NCBI RefSeq assembly: GCF_029945925.1
Contig: NZ_JAQSDN010000033.1
Span: forward strand, 62,001 to 126,000
Direction: 5' to 3'
Length of the DNA: 64,000 bases
Source: Polaromonas sp.
GTDB taxonomy: Bacteria > Pseudomonadota > Gammaproteobacteria > Burkholderiales > Burkholderiaceae_C
Made by a program: the position numbers and the translations under genes. A model generated the notes under the pieces. That model saw only the letters and a program-made list of their open reading frames with translations. It was not told the DNA's origin and searched no databases. Shown in pieces: positions 44,601-53,091 of this stretch (position 1 is its first letter; each line of letters begins with the position of its first letter).

Positions 44601-45197
44601 GCTTATGCAAAGCGCTACGAAAGTTTCGTGAACCGGGTCCAGCAGGCCGAATCGGCGCTCGGAAAAACGCTGCTCACACAAGCCGTTGCGAAGTACCTGT
44701 TCAAGCTGATGGCCTACAAGGACGAGTACGAAGTTGCGCGTCTGCACACCGACCGCAGTTTCCTGGACAAGGTCGACGCGATGTTTGAGGGCGACTTCAA
44801 GCTCAACTATCACCTCGCGCCGCCCATGATCGCGAAGAAAAACGACAAGGGCGAGCTGCAAAAGCAGAAGTTCGGTCCCTGGATGCTGACGGGCTTCAAA
44901 GTGCTGGCCAGGCTCAAGGGCTTGCGCGGCACGGCGCTGGACCCGTTCGGGCGCACTGAAGAACGCAGGATGGAGCGTGGGCTGATCGCCCGCTACGAGG
45001 CCAGCATCGAGGAAGTGCTGCGCACGCTGGATGCGGCCAACCATGCCGCGGCCCTTGACATCGCCCGTATTCCGGAGCTCATCAAGGGTTATGGCCACGT
45101 CAAGGCACGCCATGTCGAGGCTGCCCAGCAACCATGGAGCGCGGCGACGGCAGCATTCCGCCAGCCGGTCGCCAGCGAGCGTCAGCGGGCTGCCTGA
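41616..45197 (+). CDS. fused indolepyruvate ferredoxin oxidoreductase (IorA-IorB type 2-oxoacid oxidoreductase)
   Basis: A 1193-residue enzyme joining the alpha and beta parts of 2-oxoacid:ferredoxin oxidoreductases. Order: pyrimidine-binding domain (residues 30-260, GFISGYRGSPLGGYD), thiamine diphosphate domain (FCSGCPHNTSTKVPEG, IGCHFMALWMDRST, NLGDGTYFHSG), a ferredoxin-like Cys cluster (CEGCGDCGVQSNC and CNKDMSCLKGFC) and the gamma domain (VVAGVGGTGVITIGQLLGMA, GGLAQKGGATWSHV). It decarboxylates arylpyruvates or branched-chain 2-oxoacids to acyl-CoA with reduction of ferredoxin. It sits divergent from an Lrp-type regulator. A GTGGAG site lies 7 nt before ATG 41616. Confidence 0.94.
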   Translation: MNAPLPEHIRKALETVTLDDKYSLDYGQAFMSGVQALVKLPMLQRQRDALLGKNTAGFISGYRGSPLGGYDQALWKASSYLKVQNIVFQPGVNEELAATALWGTQQLGFSPPGTNKFDGVFGIWYGKGPGVDRCSDVFKHANMAGTTPWGGVIAVAGDDHVAKSSTAAHQSDHIFKACGLPVFFPTNVQEILDLGVHAFAMSRFSGVWAGMKTIQEIVESSATAMIDPERVQIKLPTDFQMPPGGVHIRWPDAALDQEARLFDYKWYAALAYIRANRLNYNVIEGPNDRFGIIASGKAYNDTRQALIDLGLDDATCRQLGIRLHKVGVVWPLEAQGTREFATGLREILVVEEKRQVIEYQLKEELYNWRADVRPNIYGKFNEVDGDFSGGEWSMPNPTANTLLRANADLSPALIAKAIAQRVRKLGLDSDMTARIDAQLAILEAKERSLQVLEVKADRQPWFCSGCPHNTSTKVPEGSRAMAGIGCHFMALWMDRSTSGFTQMGGEGVPWVGQQPFTTDQHIFANLGDGTYFHSGSLAVRQSIASGVNITYKILYNDAVAMTGGQQIGERPEGLSVVQIAQSMRAEGAAKIVVVTDEPEKYDGVALAEGVTVHHRDELDAIQRQFREIKGTTVIIYDQTCATEKRRRRKRGTMIDPAKRVVINELVCEGCGDCGVQSNCLSVEPLETEFGRKRQINQSTCNKDMSCLKGFCPSFVTVEGGQLKKKAKGKAASPFEMGALPEPQIPATQGVNGAVWGIVVAGVGGTGVITIGQLLGMAGHIEGKGIVTQDAGGLAQKGGATWSHVLIGASQDDIRTTRVGMAGADLIIGCDPIVAAGKETVLRMREGRTHVALNSHSTPTAAFVHNANWQNPAEACAAEIVKAVGVAGVGAFNADAASIKLMGDSIYTNPMLLGYAWQKGWIPLEYASLMRAIELNAVAVDNNKTAFEWGRRAAHDLTSVEKLFASAQVISMPAPRQGLPELVARRVAFLTDYQNAAYAKRYESFVNRVQQAESALGKTLLTQAVAKYLFKLMAYKDEYEVARLHTDRSFLDKVDAMFEGDFKLNYHLAPPMIAKKNDKGELQKQKFGPWMLTGFKVLARLKGLRGTALDPFGRTEERRMERGLIARYEASIEEVLRTLDAANHAAALDIARIPELIKGYGHVKARHVEAAQQPWSAATAAFRQPVASERQRAA

Positions 45198-45394
45198 GGA
45201 CCCGCCGGGCAGGGCCGGGGGTCGCGTCCGGCCTGAAAAAGCCCGGTTGACCGCATTTGCCCGCCGGCAACGGCCTGCAAAGGGTGAAAACCGGTAGGGT
45301 TACAAGTCCTGACATCCACCCGGCCGCATACAATCGGCCTTCCGCGCCCCCGCTGTCACTAGTGGGAGCCTTACTTATTGTTGTGGAGTCTGCC

Positions 45395-45730
45395 GTGTTT
45401 ATTTCTTCCGCGTTTGCCCAAACCGCCCCAGCCGCTGCTGCCGAAGGCGGCATGTTGTCTTCGCTCACCAGCATGCTGCCGCTGGTGCTGATGTTTGTGG
45501 TGCTGTATTTTGTGATGATCCGCCCGCAGATGAAAAAGCAGAAAGAGCATCGCGCGATGATTGACGCACTGGCCAAAGGCGACGAGGTGGTTACCGCCGG
45601 TGGCTTGCTCGGCACGGTTACCAAGCTGGGCGAGGCCTACCTGGGCCTGGAGCTTGCCACGGGCGTCGAGGTCCAGCTGCAGCGCAGTGCCATCGTCCAG
45701 GTCCTGCCCAAAGGCAGCATCAAGTCCTAA
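45395..45730 (+). CDS. yajC: preprotein translocase subunit YajC
   Basis: A 111-residue protein with one TM helix (MLPLVLMFVVLYFVMIRP) followed by QMKKQKEHRAMIDALAKGDEVVTAGGLLG, the YajC signature. It forms a complex with SecDF-YidC at the Sec translocon. GTG 45395 (FISSAFAQTAPA) has GTGGAG upstream and matches relatives; the frame is open further upstream but without similarity. It leads the yajC-secD-secF unit. The start and end of the upstream gap (45198-45394) hold no recognisable element. Confidence 0.93.
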   Translation: MFISSAFAQTAPAAAAEGGMLSSLTSMLPLVLMFVVLYFVMIRPQMKKQKEHRAMIDALAKGDEVVTAGGLLGTVTKLGEAYLGLELATGVEVQLQRSAIVQVLPKGSIKS

Positions 45731-45743
45731 TTTCCCCCGGCCG

Positions 45744-45764
45744 GCCGGCATGGGCCGGCTTTTT
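45744..45764 (+). terminator. hairpin with T-run between yajC and secD
   Basis: GCCGGC-ATGG-GCCGGC then TTTTT, in the 66-bp gap between yajC and secD. The stem is only 6 bp, so it probably attenuates rather than stops the operon transcript. Confidence 0.5.
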
Positions 45765-45796
45765 CAGCCCCTCAGTTTCCCAGGAACAGCACGCTC

Positions 45797-47692
45797 ATGA
45801 ATCGTTATCCGGTCTGGAAGTACGCGATCATCGTCGTCGCCCTGTTGATTGCCGCCCTTTACACGCTGCCCAATTTTTTTGGCGAGGCGCCTGCGGTGCA
45901 GGTGTCCGCCGCCAGGTCCAGCGTCAAGATTGACGAGACAACAGTCGCTCGCGTTGAGAAGGCGCTCAAGGATGTCAATATCGTTGCGGAGGCGGTGACT
46001 TTCGATGTCACATCGGTCAAGGCACGTTTCGGTGACACGGACACCCAGCTCAAGGCCAAGGACGCGATTGAAAAAGCGCTGCTGTCCGACCCGGCCACAC
46101 CGTCTTACATCGTGGCCCTCAATCTGCTGTCACGCTCACCCGCCTGGCTGACCGCCCTGAACGCCCGGCCCATGTACCTCGGCCTGGACTTGCGCGGTGG
46201 TGTGCATTTCATGCTGCAGGTGGACATGCAGGCAGCACTGACGAAAAAAGCCGAGTCGCTGGCCGGGGACATCCGCCTGGTGTTGCGCGAAAAGAACATC
46301 CGCCACGGCGGCATCAACCGCAACGGCCAGGTCATTGAGGTCAGGTTCCGCGACGCGGCCACGCTGGAAGCCGCCAAACGCCTGATCCAGGACCAGTTTG
46401 CGGACCTGCAGCTGGCGGACGCGCCCGACGGAACCGAGTACAAGCTCAATGCCAGTATCAAGCCCGAGGCGGCCCGTCTGGTACAGGATCAGGCACTCAA
46501 GCAGAACATGGTGACGCTGCACAACCGCATCAACGAACTCGGCGTGGCCGAACCGGTGATCCAGCAGCAGGGACTGGACCGCATCGTGGTGCAGTTACCC
46601 GGTGTGCAGGACACGGCCAAGGCCAAGGATATTCTGGGGCGCACCGCCACGCTGGAAATGCGCCTGGTCGATGAAAGCGCAGAGGGCCGCGCGGCAGAGA
46701 GCGGCGCCAGCGCCGTTCCTTTTGGCTCCGAGCGCTTCCTGGAACGCGACGGCCGGCCCGTGATTGTCAAGAAGCAGGTGATCCTGACCGGCGAAAGCCT
46801 GACGGACGCCCAGCCGGGGTTTGACTCGCAGAGCCAGCAGCCCAAGGTGGACCTGACCGTCGATGCCAAGGGTGGGCGCATCATGCGCGACGTGAGCCGC
46901 GAAAACGTCAAGAAACGCATGGCCATCGTGCTGTTTGAAAAAGGCAAGGGCGAGGTGCTGACGGCCCCGGTGATCCAGAGTGAGCTTGGCAATCGCTTTC
47001 AGATCTCCGGTTCCATGAGTGTGACGGAAGCCAATGACCTGGCGCTGCTGCTGCGTGCCGGATCGCTGGCTGCCCCCATGGAAATCATTGAAGAACGCAC
47101 CATCGGCCCCAGCCTGGGCGCTGAAAACATCGCCAAGGGCTTTCACAGCGTGGCTTGGGGTTTTGTCGTGATCGTCGCTTTCATGGCCGTTTACTACATG
47201 CTGTTCGGACTGTTCTCCGGTCTGGCCCTGGCGGTGAACCTGCTCCTGCTGGTGGCGGTGCTGTCCATGCTTCAGGCGACCCTGACCCTGCCCGGCATGG
47301 CGGCCATGGCGCTGGCGCTCGGCATGGCGATTGACTCCAATGTCCTGATCAACGAGCGGGTGCGTGAAGAGCTGCGCAATGGGGCGGCGCCACAGGCCGC
47401 CATTCACACCGGTTACGAACGCGCCTGGGCCACCATCCTGGACTCGAACATCACCACGCTGATTGCCGGGCTGGCCTTGCTGGCCTTCGGTTCCGGACCC
47501 GTGCGCGGCTTTGCCGTGGTGCACGTCATCGGCATTTTGACCAGTATGTTCTCGGCCGTGTTCTTCTCCCGTGGGCTGGTCAACCTCTGGTATGGACGGC
47601 AGAAGAAACTCAAATCGGTGTCCATTGGTACCGTCTGGCGACCCGCCGGCAGCACTACTGTGCCTGCCAAGCCTGCAGCGTCGGCCAACTAG
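45797..47692 (+). CDS. secD: protein translocase subunit SecD
   Basis: A 631-residue protein. TM1 YPVWKYAIIVVALLIAALYT; LGLDLRGGVHFMLQVDM is the SecD D1 motif; the P1 periplasmic region has NRINELGVAEPVIQQQG and IVVQLPGVQD; the C-terminal RND-like membrane part has IAKGFHSVAWGFVVI, MAMALALGMAIDSNVLINERVREEL and LDSNITTLIAGLALLAFGSGPVRGFA. With SecF it uses the proton gradient to pull exported proteins through SecYEG. secF follows after 27 bp. Confidence 0.97.
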   Translation: MNRYPVWKYAIIVVALLIAALYTLPNFFGEAPAVQVSAARSSVKIDETTVARVEKALKDVNIVAEAVTFDVTSVKARFGDTDTQLKAKDAIEKALLSDPATPSYIVALNLLSRSPAWLTALNARPMYLGLDLRGGVHFMLQVDMQAALTKKAESLAGDIRLVLREKNIRHGGINRNGQVIEVRFRDAATLEAAKRLIQDQFADLQLADAPDGTEYKLNASIKPEAARLVQDQALKQNMVTLHNRINELGVAEPVIQQQGLDRIVVQLPGVQDTAKAKDILGRTATLEMRLVDESAEGRAAESGASAVPFGSERFLERDGRPVIVKKQVILTGESLTDAQPGFDSQSQQPKVDLTVDAKGGRIMRDVSRENVKKRMAIVLFEKGKGEVLTAPVIQSELGNRFQISGSMSVTEANDLALLLRAGSLAAPMEIIEERTIGPSLGAENIAKGFHSVAWGFVVIVAFMAVYYMLFGLFSGLALAVNLLLLVAVLSMLQATLTLPGMAAMALALGMAIDSNVLINERVREELRNGAAPQAAIHTGYERAWATILDSNITTLIAGLALLAFGSGPVRGFAVVHVIGILTSMFSAVFFSRGLVNLWYGRQKKLKSVSIGTVWRPAGSTTVPAKPAASAN

Positions 47693-47719
47693 ACCACAGA
47701 ACAACGGACAGAAAACGCC

Positions 47720-48673
47720 ATGGAATTTTTCAAAATCAAAAAAGACATCCCGTTCATGCGGCATGCCTTGATCTTCAATGTGATTTCATTCACGACCTTT
47801 GTGCTGGCCGTGTTTTTCCTGTTTTCGCGCGGGCTGCACCTGTCGGTGGAGTTCACCGGCGGCACGGTGATGGAGGTCAGCTATTCACAGCCCGCCGATG
47901 TCGAAAAGGTCAGGGGTACCGTGGCGGGCCTGGGCTTTACCGATGTGCAGGTGCAGAATTTCGGCACGGCGCGTGAAGTGATGATCCGCTTGCCTGCGCA
48001 AAAAGGCGTGACCACCGCCCAGCAGAGCGAGAAAGTGATGGCGGCGCTGAAGGCAGACGACCCGCAGATCACTCTGCGGCGGACCGAGTTTGTCGGCCCC
48101 CAGGTGGGCGAAGAGCTGGCCCAGGATGGCCTGAAGGCGCTAGCCATGGTGGTGGTCGGCATCATGATTTACCTGGCCTTTCGCTTCGAATGGAAGTATG
48201 CGGTGGCGGCCATCATTGCCAACCTGCATGACGTCGTGATCATTCTCGGTTTCTTCGCATTTTTCCAGTGGGAGTTTTCGCTCTCCGTGCTGGCCGCCGT
48301 GCTGGCCGTGCTGGGCTACTCGGTCAACGAATCGGTGGTGGTTTTCGACCGGATCCGTGAAAATTTCCGCCGTTACCGCAAGATGAACACCGTGCAGATC
48401 ATCGACAACGCGATCACCTCCACCATCAGCCGCACCATCATCACGCATGGTTCCACCCAGATCATGGTTTTGTCGATGCTGCTCTTTGGCGGACCGACCC
48501 TGTTTTATTTCGCGCTGGCCCTCACGATTGGCATCCTGTTCGGCATCTATTCTTCGGTGTTTGTGGCCGCGGCGATTGCCATGTGGCTGGGTATCAAACG
48601 CGAAGACCTTGTCAAGCCATCGGGGAAAAAGGAAGAGGATCCGAACGATCCGAATGCCGGCGCAACGGTTTAG
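47720..48673 (+). CDS. secF: protein translocase subunit SecF
   Basis: A 317-residue protein. N-terminal FFKIKKDIPFMRHALIFNVI, then the conserved VEFTGGTVMEVSY, GPQVGEELAQDGLKAL, and the five C-terminal helices with YSVNESVVVFDRIRENFR and NTVQIIDNAITSTISRT. It forms the SecDF complex. The C-terminal tail is short and polar. DUF1631 follows 27 bp after. Confidence 0.97.
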   Translation: MEFFKIKKDIPFMRHALIFNVISFTTFVLAVFFLFSRGLHLSVEFTGGTVMEVSYSQPADVEKVRGTVAGLGFTDVQVQNFGTAREVMIRLPAQKGVTTAQQSEKVMAALKADDPQITLRRTEFVGPQVGEELAQDGLKALAMVVVGIMIYLAFRFEWKYAVAAIIANLHDVVIILGFFAFFQWEFSLSVLAAVLAVLGYSVNESVVVFDRIRENFRRYRKMNTVQIIDNAITSTISRTIITHGSTQIMVLSMLLFGGPTLFYFALALTIGILFGIYSSVFVAAAIAMWLGIKREDLVKPSGKKEEDPNDPNAGATV

Positions 48674-48700
48674 ACAAACCGCACCAACACATACACGGAC

Positions 48701-51178
48701 GTGGCCGCAAACACCAAAAGAGACCTTCTTCTTGCCCGGCAGGCGCGCGAACGGTTTGTGAGCCACGCCGCGCGCATTCTGCCCGAGCTGGCCGGCGCCA
48801 TCAGGCAAAAACTGTCTGCCCTGACCGAGCAGAGCGGCAGTGCCCGCGACATGCAGGACCGCCGTGACGCCTGGTTGTCCTTTCAGAACTCGGAATCGGT
48901 CTGGGTCAACGCCACCATCGCCGCCTGGAAAAATGCGCTGCTCCCGGTGGCCGCATCGGTTGGTATGGCGGTGGATACCGGCAAGTTCGAGCTGATGGGC
49001 AACGAGGTGATGGAGAACAGGATTCTTGCCTCCCGCCTCGCCTTGCGCCTGCTGGACAGCGCCAGCTGGGAGCTCAACGACCTGCGTCTGCGCGTCCAGA
49101 GCCTGGAGGGGGGGTCCGAACTCGCCAAGGAAGACATTCTCCGCCCCGAGGTCCTCTCGCAAAAAATGGTGGAGCAATGGACCCTGGCACCCCTGTCGCG
49201 CGAGGTATGGCTGATGGTTCAGGACCTGATCCAGCAGCAGTTGACCGCGCATCTGCTGGAGGCCTACCGCGCCGCCAACGAGTTCCTGATCAAGGAAAAC
49301 GTGATGGTGGACATTGATCTGCGGGCTCTTGTCAAACGCACGCCCTCTGCAAACAGCCCGTTGTCCGTCCGCGCCAAACCCAAGCCGGAGGGCCGTCGCG
49401 CCACGGCGCCCGCCGGGCAGGCGTCCGGTGCGGGCTCGTCAGGCGGAGCTGGCGTTGATGGGGGCTCTTCAGGCGTTGGTGCCGCGGGCGGCGGACGTTC
49501 GGGATCAGGTTCAGGTTCAGGTTCAGGTTCAGGTTCAGGTTCAGGTTCAGGTTCAGGGCGTGGAGGTAGCGGTGGCGGTGGCAGCGCGTCGGGCGGAACA
49601 GGGGCTTCCGCGAACTCCGCCGCATCCAGGGAAGCGATCCACGACGAGACGCGCATGCAGACCGGGACGTCGCCACTGGCACGGGCACGCATGCGGGCGC
49701 AGGGGGTGATGGGGCATCTCAAGCGCCTGCTGTCCGACCATGCCGTTGACTTTGACCACACCCACGCCAATCAGCCTTCGCCCCGGCTGGCGCAGGCCCT
49801 GTCCAGGGTGCAAACCCGCGCCGCGACGGGCAATGCCTATGAAGGCACCCTGGTCGATGCACCCGGTCAGGTTTATGGTGCCGTCGATGTGGAGCAGGCG
49901 GCAGGCGCCCTGCGCCAGCGCACCAGTGACCTCAAGCAGGCGGCGAGCACGTCCAGTGAAAAGGCCACCATCGAAATCGTGGCGCTGATGTTCCAGAGCA
50001 TTCTGGCGGAAGACCGTATTCCGCCTGCCGTGCGGGTGTGGTTTGCCAGGCTGCAGATGCCGGTGCTGCGTGTTGCGATTTCAGAACCCGAATTTTTCGG
50101 TTCCCTGCAACATCCGGCACGCCGGCTGATCGACCGCATGGGCTCCTGCGTGCTGGGCTTTGATGCAACGATCTCGGGCGGTGCGCTGGAGATCGAAATC
50201 AAGCGCATCGTGCAGGTCATCGAGCAATACCCGGAGACCGGCAGGCGGGTGTTCCAGCTGGTGTATGACGAGTTTCAGAAATTCCTTTCGAAGTTCCTGT
50301 CCGGGCAAGGCAGCGCCGCGCGCGTGGTCAGCGTGGCCCAGCAGATGGAGCAGAAGGAAACCATGGCCATCCAGTACACCATCGAGATGCGCAACATGCT
50401 CAACGACATGCCGGTGCGCGAAGAGATCCGTGAATTTCTCTTCAAGATCTGGGCCGAGGTGCTGGCCATTGCAGGCATGAAAAACGGGCCCCAGCACAAA
50501 GACACGATCACGCTCAAGCAAGCGGCGGCCGATCTCGTCTGGGCCGCCAGCGCCAAGCCCAACCGCAATGACCGGGCCCGCGTCATTGCCGACCTGCCCA
50601 AGCTGCTGCACCTGCTGCGTCTGGGCATGTCCATGCTGGGCATGACCGCGCCGGTGCAGGACCAGCACCTGAAGATCATCAGCGATACGCTGGCGGACGC
50701 CTTCATGTCCAAGACCGATGCCATCTCCCTGGAGCGCATCGAGGAGATGTCCAGGCGGCTGGCGAATCTGGAGGACTACCTGTCGGACGAGGATGTTGGT
50801 GACCTGCCGCTGGACACCGAAAACCTGGTCATGATGATCGGCATTGATGCCTCGGAAATCGCGGTGATTACCGACGGTGGCAGCCAGCCCAGTGAAGCCA
50901 TGCGTTCCTGGGCGCAGGAGTTGCAGCTCGGGGCCTGGTTCACGCTGGACCACAACGGCCAGGTCAGCCATGTGCAGTTTGCCTGGCGCAGCGACCGCAA
51001 GCAGTTGAACCTGTTTGCATCGACCGACGGCCGCAACTTCCTGATCCAGGCGCGCCGCCTGGCGGCCTACTTGCAGGCCGGCCTGCTTGTACCTACCGAA
51101 GACGAGGCGCTCACGGTGCGCGCCACCCGCGACGCCTTGGCCAAGCTCGATGCCAATCCGGAGCGACTGTTAGGCTAA
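48701..51178 (+). CDS. DUF1631 family protein with Gly-Ser microsatellite
   Basis: An 825-residue soluble protein beginning with GTG 48701 (AANTKRDLLLARQARERFV). The conserved N-terminal (residues 15-215, DLRLRVQSLEGG, EQWTLAPLSREVWLMVQDLIQ) and C-terminal (residues 400-825) blocks match DUF1631, a proteobacterial family of unknown function, which in some genomes is linked to PilZ/c-di-GMP genes (from memory). Between them lies a disordered Gly/Ser-rich linker, including a (GS) run encoded by eight perfect hexanucleotide repeats. There is no TM segment or catalytic motif that I can identify. A family A repeat comes shortly after the stop. Confidence 0.88.
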   Translation: MAANTKRDLLLARQARERFVSHAARILPELAGAIRQKLSALTEQSGSARDMQDRRDAWLSFQNSESVWVNATIAAWKNALLPVAASVGMAVDTGKFELMGNEVMENRILASRLALRLLDSASWELNDLRLRVQSLEGGSELAKEDILRPEVLSQKMVEQWTLAPLSREVWLMVQDLIQQQLTAHLLEAYRAANEFLIKENVMVDIDLRALVKRTPSANSPLSVRAKPKPEGRRATAPAGQASGAGSSGGAGVDGGSSGVGAAGGGRSGSGSGSGSGSGSGSGSGSGRGGSGGGGSASGGTGASANSAASREAIHDETRMQTGTSPLARARMRAQGVMGHLKRLLSDHAVDFDHTHANQPSPRLAQALSRVQTRAATGNAYEGTLVDAPGQVYGAVDVEQAAGALRQRTSDLKQAASTSSEKATIEIVALMFQSILAEDRIPPAVRVWFARLQMPVLRVAISEPEFFGSLQHPARRLIDRMGSCVLGFDATISGGALEIEIKRIVQVIEQYPETGRRVFQLVYDEFQKFLSKFLSGQGSAARVVSVAQQMEQKETMAIQYTIEMRNMLNDMPVREEIREFLFKIWAEVLAIAGMKNGPQHKDTITLKQAAADLVWAASAKPNRNDRARVIADLPKLLHLLRLGMSMLGMTAPVQDQHLKIISDTLADAFMSKTDAISLERIEEMSRRLANLEDYLSDEDVGDLPLDTENLVMMIGIDASEIAVITDGGSQPSEAMRSWAQELQLGAWFTLDHNGQVSHVQFAWRSDRKQLNLFASTDGRNFLIQARRLAAYLQAGLLVPTEDEALTVRATRDALAKLDANPERLLG
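49508..49555 (+). repeat. 8 x ggttca hexanucleotide repeat
   Basis: Eight perfect GGTTCA units, preceded by one degenerate GGATCA, in frame with the DUF1631 gene so that each unit codes Gly-Ser. Length change by slippage would add or remove GS pairs without a frameshift. Confidence 0.98.
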
Positions 51179-51203
51179 GTCGGTTAAGGTATGGGTCTTT
51201 ACC

Positions 51204-51294
51204 AGCCGGGGCCGCGGAACCGGCTTTGCCGGGCCGCAGGCGCAGTGGCCCCCTCGGGGGGCAGCGAACCACACGAAGTGGGGAGCGTGGGGCT
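51204..51294 (-). repeat. dispersed repeat family A, copy 5
   Basis: ccggggccgcggaaccggc-ttt-gccggg, ccgcaggcgcagtgg, ccccctcgggggg, and cacgaagtggggagcgtgggg, with the gtgggg end touching the smg stop. It lies between the ends of convergent genes DUF1631 and smg. Confidence 0.85.
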
Positions 51295-51819
51295 CTAGTG
51301 AGCCACGCGGAAGTCCGCGTCGTCGCAGAGTTCGTCCAGGACCAGTGCGTCGGGTTCTTCGCCGAAGCTCCAGTACACCATCAGCACAATGATCTTGAGG
51401 TCGTCCAGCGCAAGGGGGTCTCCCGGTGCAGCCATCGCCCGGTCGATCACGATTTCCCGCATGTGGGATGGCAGCACACCCGAAGACTCCAGGAAACTGA
51501 CGAAGCCCAGGGCCTGGGCGCCGAGGTGGTCCTGCTCTGCCACCGAATAGACACGCAGGCTGCCGGCCGACTGGGGCTGAAAGCCCGGTAGCGTGATGGC
51601 CGTTGCGGGGAAAGGCGGGGCGCTGGCCGTCGAAGCGGCAGGCATGCCGACCTGGGTGTTCTGCGCGGCGATGTTCAGGCCGTTGAGCCAGACCAGCGCG
51701 GCCTGGATCTCGTCCGCCTCAAAACCGACTGCCGTGAGTTTGCGGCTCAGCTGGTGCAGCTCGGGGCAGGCGTCGCCTTGCCAGTAATTTTCGTAAACGT
51801 ACACCAGTACTTCAAACAT
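51295..51819 (-). CDS. smg: Smg family protein (DUF494)
   Basis: A 174-residue protein starting MFEVLVYVYENYWQGD, the family hallmark, with ELHQLSRKLTAVGFEADEIQAALVWL and FVSSLESSGVLP-like sequence (SFLESSGVLPSHMREIVIDRAMA). Smg is conserved beside dprA in many proteobacteria; its biochemical role is not known. ATG 51819; longer frame runs over the dprA 3' end and is unlikely. It follows dprA by 79 bp. Confidence 0.93.
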   Translation of the reverse strand: MFEVLVYVYENYWQGDACPELHQLSRKLTAVGFEADEIQAALVWLNGLNIAAQNTQVGMPAASTASAPPFPATAITLPGFQPQSAGSLRVYSVAEQDHLGAQALGFVSFLESSGVLPSHMREIVIDRAMAAPGDPLALDDLKIIVLMVYWSFGEEPDALVLDELCDDADFRVAH

Positions 51820-51898
51820 GCACTCAATATAACGCAGTTGGGAGCGGTGTGGCCATTGCACGAGGCCGAAGGCCCTTGGCCCAACGTAGCCGCAGGCG

Positions 51899-53050
51899 TC
51901 AACCCCTCGCCATGCGCTGAAACAGCCCGCCCTGCAGCCTGGCGACCTCTCCAGCCATCTCCAGCGCCAGCAGACGGGCCTGCAATTCAGCGGTTGCCAG
52001 CCCGGTGCGCGCCTGCAGGGCGTCGAGGCTGACGGGCTCGTACCCCATCGCCGCAAACAGCGGGTCGTCTGCGGGGTGTCCGTCCGCATCCGCTTCTGCG
52101 GTCAAAGCAGGCGAAAGCTGAGGCAGACTCAACTCTTCCAGCACGTCCTGGGCGGACTCCACCAGCTTGGCGCCCTGTTTGATGAGGGCGTGGCAGCCCC
52201 GCGACAGGGGGGAGTGGATGGAGCCGGGGATGGCAAACACCTCCTTGCCCTGTTCCGCGGCCAGGCGCGCGGTGATGAGCGAGCCCGACTTGAGCGCCGC
52301 TTCGACGACCAGCGTGCCTTGGGACAGACCGGAGATCAGGCGGTTGCGCTTGGGGAAATTGGCGGTGAGGGGTGGTGTGCCCAGCGGGAACTCGCTGATG
52401 ATCAGGCCGCGCTGCGCAATGCGGTGGGCGAGCGCCAGATGCTGCTTCGGATACACCCGGTCCAGCCCGGTGCCGACCACAGCCATGGTGGTGCCGCCAC
52501 CGAGCAGGGCACCGTCATGGGCGGCACCGTCCACGCCGAGCGCCAGCCCCGACACCACACAGAGGCCGGCTTCGCCGAACACTCTGGCAAATTGCCGGGC
52601 ATTGCTTTCCCCCTGGGGCGTCGGGTTTCGGCTGCCCACGATGGCGATGCAGGGTGCTGCATTATTTGTAGCTGCCGGCGCCCATGGATCAAGGGCTCCA
52701 AGCATATAAAGCATGGAGGGTGGGTCTTCGATGTCGAGCAGCGCGGGCGGGTAGCCGGTATCGCCCAACGTCACCACGCGCCGGTTGTCCGCGCCCTGCA
52801 ACCAGTCCAGGGTGGCTTGCAGCTGGTCGGCCAGGGTGGCGGGTTCGGTCAGCAGCGCATCGGCCAGGCGGTCGGAGCCGAGCTGCCGCAAGCTGCTTGC
52901 GTCTTGTTCAAAGATGGCCTGGGCTGACCCGAACGCGGCCAGCAACTGGCGGGCTCCCGCGTTGCCGATACCCGGGGTCAGCGACAGGCGCAACCAGGCG
53001 CAGAGTTCAGCGACGTCCATGGAGGGGGCGCATTCAGGCGAAGGCGGCAT
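51899..53050 (-). CDS. dprA: DNA-processing protein DprA
   Basis: A 383-residue protein. N-terminal SAM-like helices (WLRLSLTPGIGNAGARQLLAAFG), then the Rossmann fold that binds ssDNA (IVGSRNPTPQGESNARQFAR, VSGLALGVDGAAHDGAL, GTGLDRVYPKQH, FPLGTPPLTANFPKRNRLISGLS, EVFAIPGSIHSPLSRGCHALIKQGAKLV) and a C-terminal winged-helix part. It loads RecA on incoming DNA in natural transformation. Start ATG 53050, or ATG 53020 (MDVAELCAWLRL), which fits relatives better. A family B-like fragment (52655-52700) lies within, encoding part of DPWAPAATNNA. Confidence 0.95.
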   Translation of the reverse strand: MPPSPECAPSMDVAELCAWLRLSLTPGIGNAGARQLLAAFGSAQAIFEQDASSLRQLGSDRLADALLTEPATLADQLQATLDWLQGADNRRVVTLGDTGYPPALLDIEDPPSMLYMLGALDPWAPAATNNAAPCIAIVGSRNPTPQGESNARQFARVFGEAGLCVVSGLALGVDGAAHDGALLGGGTTMAVVGTGLDRVYPKQHLALAHRIAQRGLIISEFPLGTPPLTANFPKRNRLISGLSQGTLVVEAALKSGSLITARLAAEQGKEVFAIPGSIHSPLSRGCHALIKQGAKLVESAQDVLEELSLPQLSPALTAEADADGHPADDPLFAAMGYEPVSLDALQARTGLATAELQARLLALEMAGEVARLQGGLFQRMARG

Positions 53051-53091
53051 CGCAATTCATGCAGGCAGTCTGCACAAGCTGGCGCTGACGT

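Noticed and set aside
49502..49560. CRISPR-like or satellite array
   Set aside because: The unit is 6 bp, without spacers, and in frame within a gene; it is a coding microsatellite.
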